Positions 19,120-28,348 of a stretch of DNA of 64,000 nt are shown here, piece after piece; within the stretch, counting starts at the first letter, position 1, and every line of letters starts with the position of its first letter. The notes under the pieces are model-generated. The model searched no databases, was not told the origin of the DNA, and worked only from the letters and a program-made list of their open reading frames with translations. The DNA lies in assembly GCF_020524045.1 (NCBI RefSeq), contig NZ_JAIVKL010000021.1:1-64000 (forward strand), given 5' to 3'. The stretch is from Metabacillus litoralis. Lineage in GTDB: Bacteria > Bacillota > Bacilli > Bacillales > Bacillaceae. Made by a program: the position numbers and the translations under genes.

Positions 19120-19443
19120 ATGAAGAAAATTGCCCTTTTTATAACTGTTTTAACTGTTTTTTCAATGACAGGTTGTGGAGGAAATGATGACTTTGAGTTT
19201 CAAGGTCATATATTAGAAATTGTAGACTCAACAAGTATTTTTGTTGGATCTGAGGAAACTGACCCTACAGCAATCTACCCAGCTTATAAAATTTTAATAG
19301 TAGAAAATACCTTGTTTTCAGGTGAAGTTAAACAGTTTTCAGATTTAAAAATAGGACAAAGCGTAAAAATATCAATCGAAGGTGAAGAAGAATTAGAAAA
19401 GATGGAAGGTGATGCGGTAGCAACCGAGATTTTTGTAGATTGA
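19120..19443 (+). CDS. DUF3221 lipoprotein (107 aa)
   Basis: GGGAGG at 19107-19112 is 7 bases before the ATG at 19120, so the TTG at 19105 is rejected. The lipobox is MTGC with cysteine at residue 19. The mature domain runs from FQGHILEIVDSTSIFV to SDLKIGQSVKISIEGE, the DUF3221 pattern of a small beta barrel on the outer face of the membrane. Confidence 0.8.
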   Translation: MKKIALFITVLTVFSMTGCGGNDDFEFQGHILEIVDSTSIFVGSEETDPTAIYPAYKILIVENTLFSGEVKQFSDLKIGQSVKISIEGEEELEKMEGDAVATEIFVD

Positions 19444-19572
19444 TTGATCTATATTTTGTGTGGATTTGAATACAATCTTCTTACTTTAATTTATCGGTAT
19501 AGCCTTACAATTCTCTTTTTGACATCTAAATTAAGTAACCTAAGTAAAAAATGTAAAATTTAGGAGGACTAG

Positions 19573-20085
19573 GTGAAGAAGAAAATTGAAAAGAAACTAT
19601 TTAGTTTAATGTTTGGTGAATTTTTCGCATTAATCATGTTTGCTATTCTATGGATTTTATATATTTATATTTTTGAACAATTTGAACAAGCTTTAACTTC
19701 TTGGGATAATATTTATGCTTTTGCTTTGCTCGAATTCATTCTATTACAAGGTAGTATCTATTGGTATCTTAAATGGAAAAAGGTTAAGGATAACAAAGGA
19801 TACAACTTAACTCTTAGTCAAATACAGATTTTTCAGTGGTTAAAAAGATTCAACGTTATTTTAATCATGATAGGTATTATTATATTATTTACAAATAATA
19901 TTAACTCACCAAGTAATTTAAATGGTTTTTATTTGTTTTTGTTTTGCTTTGCATTAATAGAATACATAAATTACTATCATATCCGACTTTCCTATCAAAC
20001 TCCACAAGAAATAAAAGAGTTTTTTAAACAAAAAGGATTGAAATCATCTATTTTAGCAAAAGAATTAAAGAATAAAGATCGATGA
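19573..20085 (+). CDS. Multi-pass membrane protein (170 aa)
   Basis: The GTG start has AGGAGGA 6 bases upstream. Four hydrophobic helices are visible (about residues 12-35, 48-66, 95-115 and 120-138). The C-terminus is basic and cytoplasmic (QEIKEFFKQKGLKSS). No family is recognised. Confidence 0.6.
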   Translation: MKKKIEKKLFSLMFGEFFALIMFAILWILYIYIFEQFEQALTSWDNIYAFALLEFILLQGSIYWYLKWKKVKDNKGYNLTLSQIQIFQWLKRFNVILIMIGIIILFTNNINSPSNLNGFYLFLFCFALIEYINYYHIRLSYQTPQEIKEFFKQKGLKSSILAKELKNKDR

Positions 20086-20142
20086 GAAATTTTTAAATCA
20101 ATGGAATTTCTATATATTTCTTATAGCAAGAGGGGAAACGAA

Positions 20143-20556
20143 ATGACGAAAGAACATGAAAACAAAGATGTAAGTAATGAGGAAAAGAAATTTTACAAAA
20201 AGATTGTGAAAATAGTTATGATATCAACCTTGATTCTGATTTCATTAGCAGGATATGGAGTTTATTGGGCATTTTTCGATATGAATCGATTGCCAACTGG
20301 AGAATTTCTTACTGAGAAAACGTCCCCTGATGGAAAATACACCTTAAAAGCATATGTCACCAACGGAGGTGCAACAACATCATATTCTATTCGTGGTGAA
20401 TTAGTTTTTAATGATAAAAGAAATCAATCTAAAAATATATATTGGAATTATAAAGAAGAAACAGCAAATATTACTTGGATCGATAATGATACTGTAGAGA
20501 TTAACAAACATAAATTAGATGTACCTCATGAAAAATTTGATTTTAGAAATCAATGA
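20143..20556 (+). CDS. DUF5412 family membrane protein (137 aa)
   Basis: The ATG at 20143 follows GAGGGGA, and the frame is open upstream to 20101. A charged N-terminus, one membrane helix (about residues 25-45) and an outside domain with SPDGKYTLKAYVTNGGATT and YSIRGELV fit DUF5412. Function unknown. A terminator-like hairpin follows. Confidence 0.75.
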   Translation: MTKEHENKDVSNEEKKFYKKIVKIVMISTLILISLAGYGVYWAFFDMNRLPTGEFLTEKTSPDGKYTLKAYVTNGGATTSYSIRGELVFNDKRNQSKNIYWNYKEETANITWIDNDTVEINKHKLDVPHEKFDFRNQ

Positions 20557-20611
20557 CTATATATTGAATGTGTAAAAAGAGGTTGGAATATAAGTATTTA
20601 AGCAATTAATA

Positions 20612-20651
20612 AACCCAAATGATTAGGTAAATGAATCTTTCGGGTCTTTAT
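20612..20651 (+). terminator. Terminator-like hairpin
   Basis: ACCCAAATGATT pairs with AATCTTTCGGGT (two mismatches), followed by a weak CTTTATTTG tail. Confidence 0.5.
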
Positions 20652-20699
20652 TTGCTGTCTTCAATGTGTTTAATTTTGCAAACCTTTTTTTGAAATAGT

Positions 20700-20825
20700 A
20701 GAAGTAGAGGAAGAGCTGAGACCTAAGCGAGCAGGCGATGCACAAATGAGACTCAGCTACCTCCTCATCGAACCTTGTTGTCTGAACCGCAACGAAACGG
20801 ACTTGATTTTCCAGCTTAACTGATA
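20700..20825 (-). repeat. Eroded inverted copy of the GC-rich repeat
   Basis: Read on the minus strand, the segment follows the order of the 3538-3705 element: AGTTAAGCTG, CGTT-CGTTGCG, CAGACA, GGAGG-AGCTGAG, GCATCGCCTG, GGTCTCAGC, TTCCTCTA. There are many substitutions. It is clearly the same family, much older. Confidence 0.65.
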
Positions 20826-20884
20826 ATAGTTTTATATACTATAAATTGAAGTGATCTCCAGCAAAAAAATCTTCGGTGATTTAG

Positions 20885-21232
20885 TTACCTTATATCTTTC
20901 TTCGCACATTTTTTTCTACATTTATTAGGCTCTGTTAAAGGTAACGGTTGATTATTAGTAAAAGCATCATGAATTTTACCTGCATCTAAAAGTTTGTGGT
21001 TTAGTCATCAGAAAAACACACCCTAATAAATATTATTTAGTAATAGAATCCGTTCTGTAAATGGCAAAGTTACTCTTACTTTGTACAAAGACTTAAGATG
21101 AGTCTGAGCTGATAGAATTTCTGCCATAGTATGGTCATATATGATGCTACTTCTTCCAACTGGAATGCAACTCCGTTTCTTACGGAGTTTTTCAACATCT
21201 GATATTGTTAACGTATTAAATGGCGGTTTCAT
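20885..21232 (-). pseudogene. Decayed gene of the minus-strand pair
   Basis: From the ATG that overlaps the upstream stop (TAATG at 21230-21234) the frame runs 69 codons to TAG. After two further stops it continues in the same frame with LNHKLLDAGKIHDAFTNNQP and a Lys/Cys-rich tail, ending at TAA 20885-20887. Natural-looking protein on both sides of the stops indicates a gene of about 115 codons broken by three nonsense codons, or a shortened 69-aa product. The family is not recognised. Confidence 0.5.
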
Positions 21233-21753
21233 TATTTATTCCTCCATTCTACAAGAATCTTTTTAATTGTTTTTATTTCCTGACAGTCTTTATCAGTCAG
21301 CATCATATCACAAAAAATCTTAACCATCTCAGGCATATCGACATTTTCCTCATCAACTTGTGTTTCACTTATAATAGATAATTTTTCTTCTTTCAATTTT
21401 TTAATATAATTCGCTTGTAAAAGTAATACCATATACTGAGACTGAAGAACTTTAAGTCCTGACTTCTTTAAATCCTCAAGCATTTTATCTCTAACATCAA
21501 TCAATATTTCTTCTGTCTCTTCCCCATACTTTGCTTGAAAATTAGTAAACACGGGTGCCTCTTCGTTTTTTTCTAATCCAGACAATAATTTTTGGATTAA
21601 ATTCCAATCCTTAACATTCACTGCTACTTTAACAGCTCTTTCAAACACTGCTGACCTAGACATATCTTGAGATGCATCCAATTTCTTAATGAGGTATTCC
21701 TGTGTTGAATGTTTCCAGTTACTTTTGATGTTGAATAACTTATCTTTTTCCAT
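21232..21753 (-). CDS. Hypothetical protein with RHH-like N-terminus (173 aa)
   Basis: The family is not recognised. The N-terminus (EYLIKKLDASQDMSRSAVF followed by ERAVKVAV) resembles a ribbon-helix-helix DNA-binding unit. The remaining 130 residues are helical and charged, with no membrane segment. It has an AGGA site 9 bases before the ATG. The stop overlaps the next minus-strand start by one base, so the pair was one operon. A regulator or antitoxin role is possible but is only inference. Confidence 0.6.
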   Translation of the reverse strand: MEKDKLFNIKSNWKHSTQEYLIKKLDASQDMSRSAVFERAVKVAVNVKDWNLIQKLLSGLEKNEEAPVFTNFQAKYGEETEEILIDVRDKMLEDLKKSGLKVLQSQYMVLLLQANYIKKLKEEKLSIISETQVDEENVDMPEMVKIFCDMMLTDKDCQEIKTIKKILVEWRNK

Positions 21754-21877
21754 ATAAGCACATTCCTAACGTTATTTTAATAATACTAATTCAATACCGA
21801 AATAATACCATATGTCTTTTAGCTAGTCAAACTTCTCCCAAATATTATTGGTGCTTCAACAAAAAAATCATCAAAAT

Positions 21878-21911
21878 AAAATGAGCTGAGAACATATCCC
21901 AACTCATTTTT
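21878..21911. terminator. Hairpin with T-run (possible bidirectional terminator)
   Basis: AAAATGAG (21878-21885) pairs with CTCATTTT (21903-21910) and ends in a T-run. The remaining DNA between 21784 and 22452 has no convincing gene; a minus-strand frame at 21985-22260 lacks a site and covers a likely control region. Confidence 0.6.
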
Positions 21912-22151
21912 ATATACATTTTAAATCAACCTTTATCTTTAACATAGCCATTTATTATTAGTTGTATTTTGTCTTTTCAATTATTTATCCATCGAATGTA
22001 ATGAAAAAATAGAATCCTCGAAGGATGCTTGTTGGTAAATAGGTGATACATACCGGTATAATAGATTCATTTTTCATCAATATCTGATTTTTAAACAAAA
22101 ATATCTGTTTTTTATCTATTAAATTAAGAAGAGAAGAAGATATCATAAATT

Positions 22152-22165
22152 TGTAAGCGTTTTCT
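22152..22165. promoter_or_regulatory. cre box upstream of the rhamnogalacturonan lyase gene
   Basis: TGTAAGCGTTTTCT matches the cre consensus TGWAARCGYTWNCW at every position. It lies about 290 bases before the lyase start, so the transcript would have a long leader or the promoter lies farther downstream. Confidence 0.6.
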
Positions 22166-22452
22166 AAAGTTAGTGTGTGGAGGTGAGGCTTTTCTATTAT
22201 GCGTTCGTTTATTTGTGAAAGGTTGTAAACGAGGTCAATTGCTGCGGGCATTTTTACCACAAATAAGGGCTAGCTAACACATCATAGGGTAAAGTGTTCT
22301 AAATTACTACCAAAGATATGAGAAGTTTCATCATTAAGGATCTTTACCTTGATTGATGAGAGAATATCTAGATCTAGTGTAAAAGAGAGTGTTGTGAAGC
22401 TATGCACCAAAGTATCAGCATATTTAATTTAATAATTAGGAGCTGATTTATC

Positions 22453-24360
22453 GTGGTAAAGGATCGTTCTTATCAAAAAATGGCAAAAGTAGTTTTAATA
22501 GGTAGCATTGTTTTTTCTTCCGTATTTTTACCAACAATTCCATTCTTAGATACTAACCTCAATCAAGTACAGGCTGCTACATCAAGACAAATGGAATCGT
22601 TAAACCGAGGTTTAACAGCGGTAAAAACATCCAATGGTGTATTTGTTAGCTGGCGACTACTAGCCACAGAATCAAGTAGTGTTTCATATAATCTCTATAG
22701 AAATGGTCAGAAAATAAATTCCTCACCGATTACATCAAGTACGAATTTTTTAGATACTAATGGGACATCAAGTTCAAGTTATTATGTAAAAGCTGTACTT
22801 AATAATACAGAGCAAGCTGCATCTGAAACAGTGAAAGTATGGGGAGAGAATGCTCTAAATGTTCCTATTAAAAAGCCTAATGGTGGTGTAACACCAGATG
22901 GAGTCAGTTACTCTTATAGTGCAAATGATGCAAGTGTTGGTGATTTAGATGGTGATGGTGATTATGAAATTGTCGTAAAATGGGATCCGTCAAACTCTAA
23001 GGATAACTCAAAGGATGGCTATACAGGGAATGTTTTTGTTGACGCATATGATTTAGATGGAACCCAACTTTGGCGGATAAATCTAGGCAAGAATGTACGA
23101 GCAGGTGCACACTATACCCAATTTGTTGTTTATGACTTAGATGGCAATGGAAGAGCAGAGGTCGCGATGAAAACTGCTGATGGTACAATTGATGGTCAAG
23201 GTAATGTGATAGGAAATGCAACTGCTGATTATCGCGATTCTAAGGGCAGAATTTTATCTGGATTAGAATATTTAACGATTTTTAGCGGAGGATCTGGTCG
23301 GGCATTGGAGAATATCCGCTTTAAACCAGAAAGAGGTAACGTATGTGATTGGGGCGATTGTTACGGCAATCGAGTGGATCGATTTCTTGCCGGTGTTGCG
23401 TACCTTGATGGACAAAGACCAAGTTTAATTATGTCACGTGGCTATTATGAGAAAACGATGATCACTGCCTATAATTACAGAAATGGTGATTTTACCGAAT
23501 TGTGGACATTTGATAGTGATGATTACGGCAATCAAAGCTATGCAGGACAAGGAAACCATAGTCTCGCTGCAGCTGATTTAGATGGTGATGGAAGAGATGA
23601 GATTGTTTATGGTGCAATGGCGCTTGATGACAATGGTCGAGGTCTTCATACAACAGGATGGGGGCATGGAGATGCTCACCATGTAGGTGATTTAAATCCA
23701 AACTATCCAGGAATTGAGATTTTCCAGGTTCATGAAAATTCTGGCTCTCCTATAGGTATGGGAATTCGTGATGGAGATTCTGGTCAGCTTCTGTGGGGAC
23801 TTCGAACAGGTCAAGATACTGGTCGAGGTGTAGCTGCTGATATCGATCCACGCTATGCAGGTACTGAACTATGGGCATCAGGTCAGGCGTTATATTCTGT
23901 TACTGGATCAAAAATCAGTAGTACAGCACCCTCCTCTATGAATTTTGCTATCTGGTGGGATGGAGATGTCAGTCGCGAGCTTCTTGATCATCATTGGAAT
24001 GGCTCATCTGGTGTTGGTAAAATCTATAAATGGAATTATCAACAAAACAAGTTGGATACCCTTTTGACGGCAACAGGAACGTATTCAAATAACTGGACAA
24101 AAGGAAATCCAAGTCTACAAGCAGATTTGTTTGGTGACTGGAGAGAAGAAGTGATTTGGAGGACAGAAGATAGTAGTGCTTTACGCATTTATACAACGAC
24201 TAATATAACAAATCAGCGAATTTTCACACTTATGCACGATTCTCTTTATCGTACGAGTATTGCATGGCAAAATGCTGGGTATAACCAACCACCACATACA
24301 AGTTTTTATCTGGGGAGTGGCATGAAAACTCCGGCTATGCCGAATATTTATACTCCTTAA
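22453..24360 (+). CDS. yesW: Secreted rhamnogalacturonan lyase, PL11 (YesW-like)
   Basis: It cleaves the rhamnogalacturonan I backbone of pectin by beta-elimination, outside the cell. 635 aa. The GTG start has AGGAG 10 bases upstream. The signal peptide is about residues 1-42 (cleavage after VQA). A fibronectin-like N-terminal segment (about 45-130) leads into the calcium-binding eight-bladed propeller. FG-GAP-like repeats include DLDGDGDYEIVVKWDPSNS (from residue 164), AGAHYTQFVVYDLDGNGRAE and LAAADLDGDGRDEIVYGAM. YesW and YesX are near-identical in fold; the signal peptide favours the secreted YesW type. Unlike B. subtilis there is no surrounding yes operon. A terminator follows. Confidence 0.92.
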   Translation: MVKDRSYQKMAKVVLIGSIVFSSVFLPTIPFLDTNLNQVQAATSRQMESLNRGLTAVKTSNGVFVSWRLLATESSSVSYNLYRNGQKINSSPITSSTNFLDTNGTSSSSYYVKAVLNNTEQAASETVKVWGENALNVPIKKPNGGVTPDGVSYSYSANDASVGDLDGDGDYEIVVKWDPSNSKDNSKDGYTGNVFVDAYDLDGTQLWRINLGKNVRAGAHYTQFVVYDLDGNGRAEVAMKTADGTIDGQGNVIGNATADYRDSKGRILSGLEYLTIFSGGSGRALENIRFKPERGNVCDWGDCYGNRVDRFLAGVAYLDGQRPSLIMSRGYYEKTMITAYNYRNGDFTELWTFDSDDYGNQSYAGQGNHSLAAADLDGDGRDEIVYGAMALDDNGRGLHTTGWGHGDAHHVGDLNPNYPGIEIFQVHENSGSPIGMGIRDGDSGQLLWGLRTGQDTGRGVAADIDPRYAGTELWASGQALYSVTGSKISSTAPSSMNFAIWWDGDVSRELLDHHWNGSSGVGKIYKWNYQQNKLDTLLTATGTYSNNWTKGNPSLQADLFGDWREEVIWRTEDSSALRIYTTTNITNQRIFTLMHDSLYRTSIAWQNAGYNQPPHTSFYLGSGMKTPAMPNIYTP

Positions 24361-24461
24361 ATATGAATAATATTAATAGATGAAAACATAAATAGCTTAG
24401 TAAGTTAGTAATTTGTTGTAGTTTTTTTGAAAAACTGTGAAAATCAATCCTCCAAATATTT

Positions 24462-24503
24462 AACGTCTCAATTCTTTCATACTAAGAACTTGAGACGTTT
24501 TTT
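24462..24503 (+). terminator. Rho-independent terminator after the lyase gene
   Basis: A perfect 10-bp stem, AACGTCTCAA / TTGAGACGTT, is followed by TTTTT. Nothing else is seen up to 24713. Confidence 0.9.
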
Positions 24504-24713
24504 ATCTGGGTAAGGATAAATGTGAACTTGTTACAACATATTTGATAAACTCCTAGAATCTTGAATAAAAAATAAGAAGATTATGTTAGAATGAGGAAGA
24601 AATTGTAATGTTACTTTCTTGAACGATAAGGTACTGAAATATTGATACTGTTGTTATGTTTTTTTAAAAATATATTATGAACGATATTGCTTAATGGATG
24701 GTAGGGTGTATAA

Positions 24714-25415
24714 ATGAATTACATTTCAGGTGGTTATTATATTGTTTCACCTATAAAACGAGATGACTATATGGATAAAACCATATTACCAGAAACAATT
24801 TTATCAGCAAGTGAATGTTTGTGTGATTTTTATCCAGAGGTAAATATACTTTGGGGGGGATCAGCAAAAAATAAAAAAAGCTATGCAAAAGAGTTAAAAC
24901 TATCAAAAGAAAAGTTTGTGCAAATGGAAAAATGGGTTGAGGAGAACTTTGAGCAGAAAAAAAATCAATTTCCTCAACTTTTTACTACAGTTAATTTGGC
25001 AAAAGAATTTAGCAAAATGTTTCTTAGCCATATGAATGATATTAGGATCATAGGCATTGGATTACCGGAAAATCTTGTGGAAGAATTTTTAGAAGAAGAA
25101 GAGACACTAACTAAGCCTGATAATGAACGATATGGTATTGAAACACTACTATTGAATAAGACAAAACTGGAAACAGAAGTAACATTGATAAAAGGATATG
25201 AAGTACTGGGATTTGAATTTGGGAAGTTTCATTCATATATTTGCAATAGTTTAGAAAAAGATTATAAAAAGGAATGTTCATTTTCACTGAACGAAAATGG
25301 CTTTATTTCCACACTTGATATGGCGTTAGATTGTTGCATCTATAGCAATGATGAGGAATTAGGAACTGAACCTGTTTTATGGCTCCCATGGGTTATTTGT
25401 GAATATGAATTATAA
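24714..25415 (+). CDS. Hypothetical protein (233 aa)
   Basis: No family is recognised. It is a soluble, acidic protein with no signal or membrane segment. Segments such as IRIIGIGLPENLVEEFLEEEE and YEVLGFEFGKFHSYICNSL suggest an alpha/beta fold. Its size, lone position and style resemble Bacillus accessory proteins of the immunity type, but there is no direct evidence. The site before the ATG is GGTAGGGTG. Confidence 0.6.
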   Translation: MNYISGGYYIVSPIKRDDYMDKTILPETILSASECLCDFYPEVNILWGGSAKNKKSYAKELKLSKEKFVQMEKWVEENFEQKKNQFPQLFTTVNLAKEFSKMFLSHMNDIRIIGIGLPENLVEEFLEEEETLTKPDNERYGIETLLLNKTKLETEVTLIKGYEVLGFEFGKFHSYICNSLEKDYKKECSFSLNENGFISTLDMALDCCIYSNDEELGTEPVLWLPWVICEYEL

Positions 25416-25573
25416 GGTTGACCAAGTGCATAAACACTTTTAAAAACGAGAAATAGTAATATAGGATTTCACTACAAAGAAAGACATATGAGTGTATGTA
25501 CAAAAATGCACATAAATTTCAATACGATAAGCATAATCTACAAGAATTTCTTGAATTTCAGGAGGGAAATGAC

Positions 25574-26002
25574 ATGAAATCAAGTATAAAAGTAATGACA
25601 TTTGATAAAGAAATAATGTCAACTTTTAATACGTTCAAACAACTACGTCCACATTTAAGGGAAGATGAATTTGTTGAGAAAATTAGAAGATTACAAGATA
25701 AATATCAATATAAAGTAGTGACAGTGATTGAAAATGATGAAGTTAAAGCAGTTGCTGGATATAGGGTAATTGAATCTTTAGCATGGGGAAATTATTTGTA
25801 TGTAGATGATTTGATTACAGATAAATCTAGCCGTCAAAAAGGCTATGCGAACATTCTTTGGAATTGGCTAATAAATGAAGCGAAGAAATATGATTTTGAA
25901 CAATTACATTTAGATTCAGGTGTTCAAAGACATGATGCACATAGATTCTACCTCAAAGGTGGGTTAGATATAACATGTCATCATTTTCAAATGGAAGTTT
26001 AA
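25574..26002 (+). CDS. GNAT family N-acetyltransferase (142 aa)
   Basis: The ATG at 25574 follows CAGGAGGGA; the longer frame from 25496 is not used. The GNAT core is visible: strand VKAVAGYRVIE, strand LYVDDLITD, then the acetyl-CoA loop SSRQKGYANILWNWL, and the C-terminal LHLDSGVQRHDAHRFYLKGG. It transfers acetyl from acetyl-CoA to an unknown amine. Confidence 0.87.
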   Translation: MKSSIKVMTFDKEIMSTFNTFKQLRPHLREDEFVEKIRRLQDKYQYKVVTVIENDEVKAVAGYRVIESLAWGNYLYVDDLITDKSSRQKGYANILWNWLINEAKKYDFEQLHLDSGVQRHDAHRFYLKGGLDITCHHFQMEV

Positions 26003-26169
26003 TGAACAGGTCCTTTCTATTGGCAAGATCAAATTAGTTGTGCGAAATGATGTAGGTCAGTAAGAAAGCATCAAATTGAAAAAAAGTAAATTGTCTCTAT
26101 GAATCTACTACCATATATGTAAACTTGTCCAATAAGTGATAAATCAATTCTAGGAAAGTAAGAAGCAAC

Positions 26170-26287
26170 ATGATGACCGTACCAGATGCTAAGCGATTTT
26201 GGTATATTAATAGTTTGGTGAAAGATGTAGAAATAATGGGATGAAAGAAGTTGTGAAGAAAGTTAACCGAGAGGAATTGAAAAGTTA
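26170..26287 (+). pseudogene. Possible gene remnant
   Basis: Two short frames read like protein (VPDAKRFWYINSLVKDVEIMG, then in a neighbouring frame VKKVNREELKS) and are separated by stops. They have no usable ribosome-binding site. This may be the remains of a small gene before the DinB gene. The rest of 26003-26342 shows nothing. Confidence 0.25.
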
Positions 26288-26342
26288 AGCTATAGTGAAG
26301 GGATGACATTAGATGTTTTTCGATTTACAAGGTGAAGAAAAT

Positions 26343-26846
26343 ATGTCGCAAATTGTGGGGATTTTGTATGCTGCTGTAAAAGAAAATAGTCAAAGGCTAA
26401 AAACAATTACAAAAGGCATGGAGCAAGAAGAAGTAGATTACAAAGGGCCTAATAACAATGGAAATAGTACTGCACAGTTGATAAGACATATCATCTTTGT
26501 GGATTTAAATTGGGTTTATAGAATAAGAGGCGAACAACTTCCCAAATCCTATAATGATAAATTTGGACCTATGTTAGATCAAGACAATAACCTTCCTATG
26601 GTCAAAGGCTATAGTCTTGAGACACTTTTGTCTGAATATGATGCGGTATTAATGATGCTGAATGAAACATGTACATTATTAACAGATGATGATTTAGATG
26701 AAATTGTCACTTTTGGTCTTGAAAATGAAAAGCAATCAACTATTCGATGGGGTCTCTGGCATATGGCTGATCATAACCGCTATCATCAAGCGCATATCAA
26801 TCAGCTTAGAAAATGGTATGACTTATCAACAAAAAAGCTTTGCTGA
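26343..26846 (+). CDS. DinB superfamily protein (167 aa)
   Basis: A four-helix bundle of the DinB/YfiT type. The metal-binding histidines are expected in QLIRHIIFVDLNWVYR and in WGLWHMADHNRYHQAHINQL, where the HxxxH pattern is clear. Such proteins often act as metal- or thiol-dependent transferases. The ATG at 26343 follows AAGGTGA; the in-frame ATG at 26313 lacks a site. Confidence 0.85.
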   Translation: MSQIVGILYAAVKENSQRLKTITKGMEQEEVDYKGPNNNGNSTAQLIRHIIFVDLNWVYRIRGEQLPKSYNDKFGPMLDQDNNLPMVKGYSLETLLSEYDAVLMMLNETCTLLTDDDLDEIVTFGLENEKQSTIRWGLWHMADHNRYHQAHINQLRKWYDLSTKKLC

Positions 26847-26916
26847 ATAGGTGTGAATCCTTTTAATTTCATATTATACAGACAGATGGTTTTTATTTGA
26901 TAGAGTGGAGATAAAA

Positions 26917-27783
26917 ATGAATATCGAATTAGTAATTAAAGAATTAAAACAAAATAAAATCATACAAACCAAAATCACTAAATATGAGAAGTTAACGGGT
27001 GGTACAGTCAGTGAATTGTATCTTCTTCATGACAGTGATGAAAACAAATATGTGGTTAAAGCCAATGAACCATTTTTTCTAAAATTAGAGACAGATTTTC
27101 TCACTTGCTACAAGGATTTGAACATGATACCGAACCTTATCTTTGTTGAGCCAAACTATCAATATATTACCTATTCATATTTGTGCGGTACAACAAACAA
27201 AGCAGAAGTAAATAAACAAAACATATTACAAACACTTGTTAAAAAAGTGATAAACAACTATAAAAATGTACCAAGTGACATTGTTGGCTTTGGCTATACA
27301 GATGAATTAACATCCTCTTGGAAAGCTTTTCTATTGAATGAAATTGTTGAAACGAACAATATTTTAAAATCACACATGCTAAACGAAGAATATGATTTTG
27401 TACTTAAAGTCTGTGAAAGTTTAAATAATCACGAATCTGAAAGAAAACGTTTCTTAATACATGGTGATTGTGGAGTTCATAATTTTATTTTTAATGACAA
27501 TCATTTAGTGGGTGTAATTGATCCTACTCCTATGATCGGTTATCCTCTGTATGATTTAATATATGCTTTTTGTTCCACTCCAGATGATTTAACAAAAGAA
27601 ACACTAGATGCTGCCGTTAGTACTTTGACGATAAAAAGTGAAAAAACGTATCCCTATTTATACGAAGAACTGATTATTGGTTTATATCTTCGTCTTGGAG
27701 CATGTATTAAACATCATCCAAGTGACTTTGACGAATATCAAAAAGCTTGGCACTACTGGAAGAAAGTAATCAATTATTTGTAA
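26917..27783 (+). CDS. APH-family phosphotransferase (288 aa)
   Basis: An aminoglycoside-phosphotransferase/choline-kinase-like fold. The catalytic loop is HGDCGVHNFIF, with the Brenner aspartate and asparagine, followed by the metal-binding IDPTPMIGYPLYDL. The N-lobe has the glycine-rich start TGGTVSELYLL and the lysine YVVKAN. The substrate may be an antibiotic, sugar amine or other small molecule; resistance is not implied by sequence alone. The ATG at 26917 follows GTGGAG. Confidence 0.85.
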   Translation: MNIELVIKELKQNKIIQTKITKYEKLTGGTVSELYLLHDSDENKYVVKANEPFFLKLETDFLTCYKDLNMIPNLIFVEPNYQYITYSYLCGTTNKAEVNKQNILQTLVKKVINNYKNVPSDIVGFGYTDELTSSWKAFLLNEIVETNNILKSHMLNEEYDFVLKVCESLNNHESERKRFLIHGDCGVHNFIFNDNHLVGVIDPTPMIGYPLYDLIYAFCSTPDDLTKETLDAAVSTLTIKSEKTYPYLYEELIIGLYLRLGACIKHHPSDFDEYQKAWHYWKKVINYL

Positions 27784-27843
27784 GAGTTTGTGTATTTGCT
27801 GCTTAATTTTAAGCCATTCAAATGATTGAAATAATTATTGGGT

Positions 27844-28170
27844 TTAATAATTCGATTCTGATTCATTATGGAAAAACCATTTACAATAGATTCTCGATAA
27901 AAAATACGAACACCAAATGGTTATAAAACTCCAATACCAGGTCCAATTCTTGTATCTTATTATAGTAGTATACTTTTCAGCGAATATTTCAAAGCCTGTT
28001 ATGATAGATGTGTGAAAGCAATAATATAAGAACTTAAAGAGAAAATGTTTGTTTTCTGGAAAATGTTCAAGAAGTAGTAAAAGAATTCCTTTTGCAAATT
28101 GTCTATTATGAACTTGTCCGATACCAGGCATGACAAATGAAAGAAGTGCAGCATGAAAATGTCTCTTCAA
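27844..28170 (-). pseudogene. TM2-like small membrane protein, C-terminus probably degraded
   Basis: The first 36 residues (HAALLSFVMPGIGQVHNRQF, then KGILLLLLEH) are typical of Bacillus membrane proteins that begin with a GxGQxYN-type turn. After LLEHF the sequence no longer looks like the family, although the frame stays open to 108 aa; a frameshift near 28060 would explain this. The start is TTG with GGTGGTG upstream. It could still make a product. Confidence 0.45.
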
Positions 28171-28348
28171 GTCATAACACCACCAATAGTTTTAGTTATT
28201 AGTCTGAGCAATAATGCTGTTTTATTCTTAATATTCATTTCGCTAAGAAACATTTAGTGAGTTCTTTTTAGAGAGATGGGTAACTAGTGTAATGGAATAG
28301 ATCAAAACAAAAGATTTTTCAAAATAAGAAGAGGGAGAAAGAGCTGAC

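Noticed and set aside
20927-20945. GGCTCTGTTAAAG as an insertion sequence end
   Set aside because: It falls inside the decayed minus-strand coding sequence, and no matching inverted end or duplication is found.
21985-22260. Minus-strand open frame of 91 codons
   Set aside because: Weak GTG start without a site, no family, and it covers the cre box region upstream of the lyase gene.
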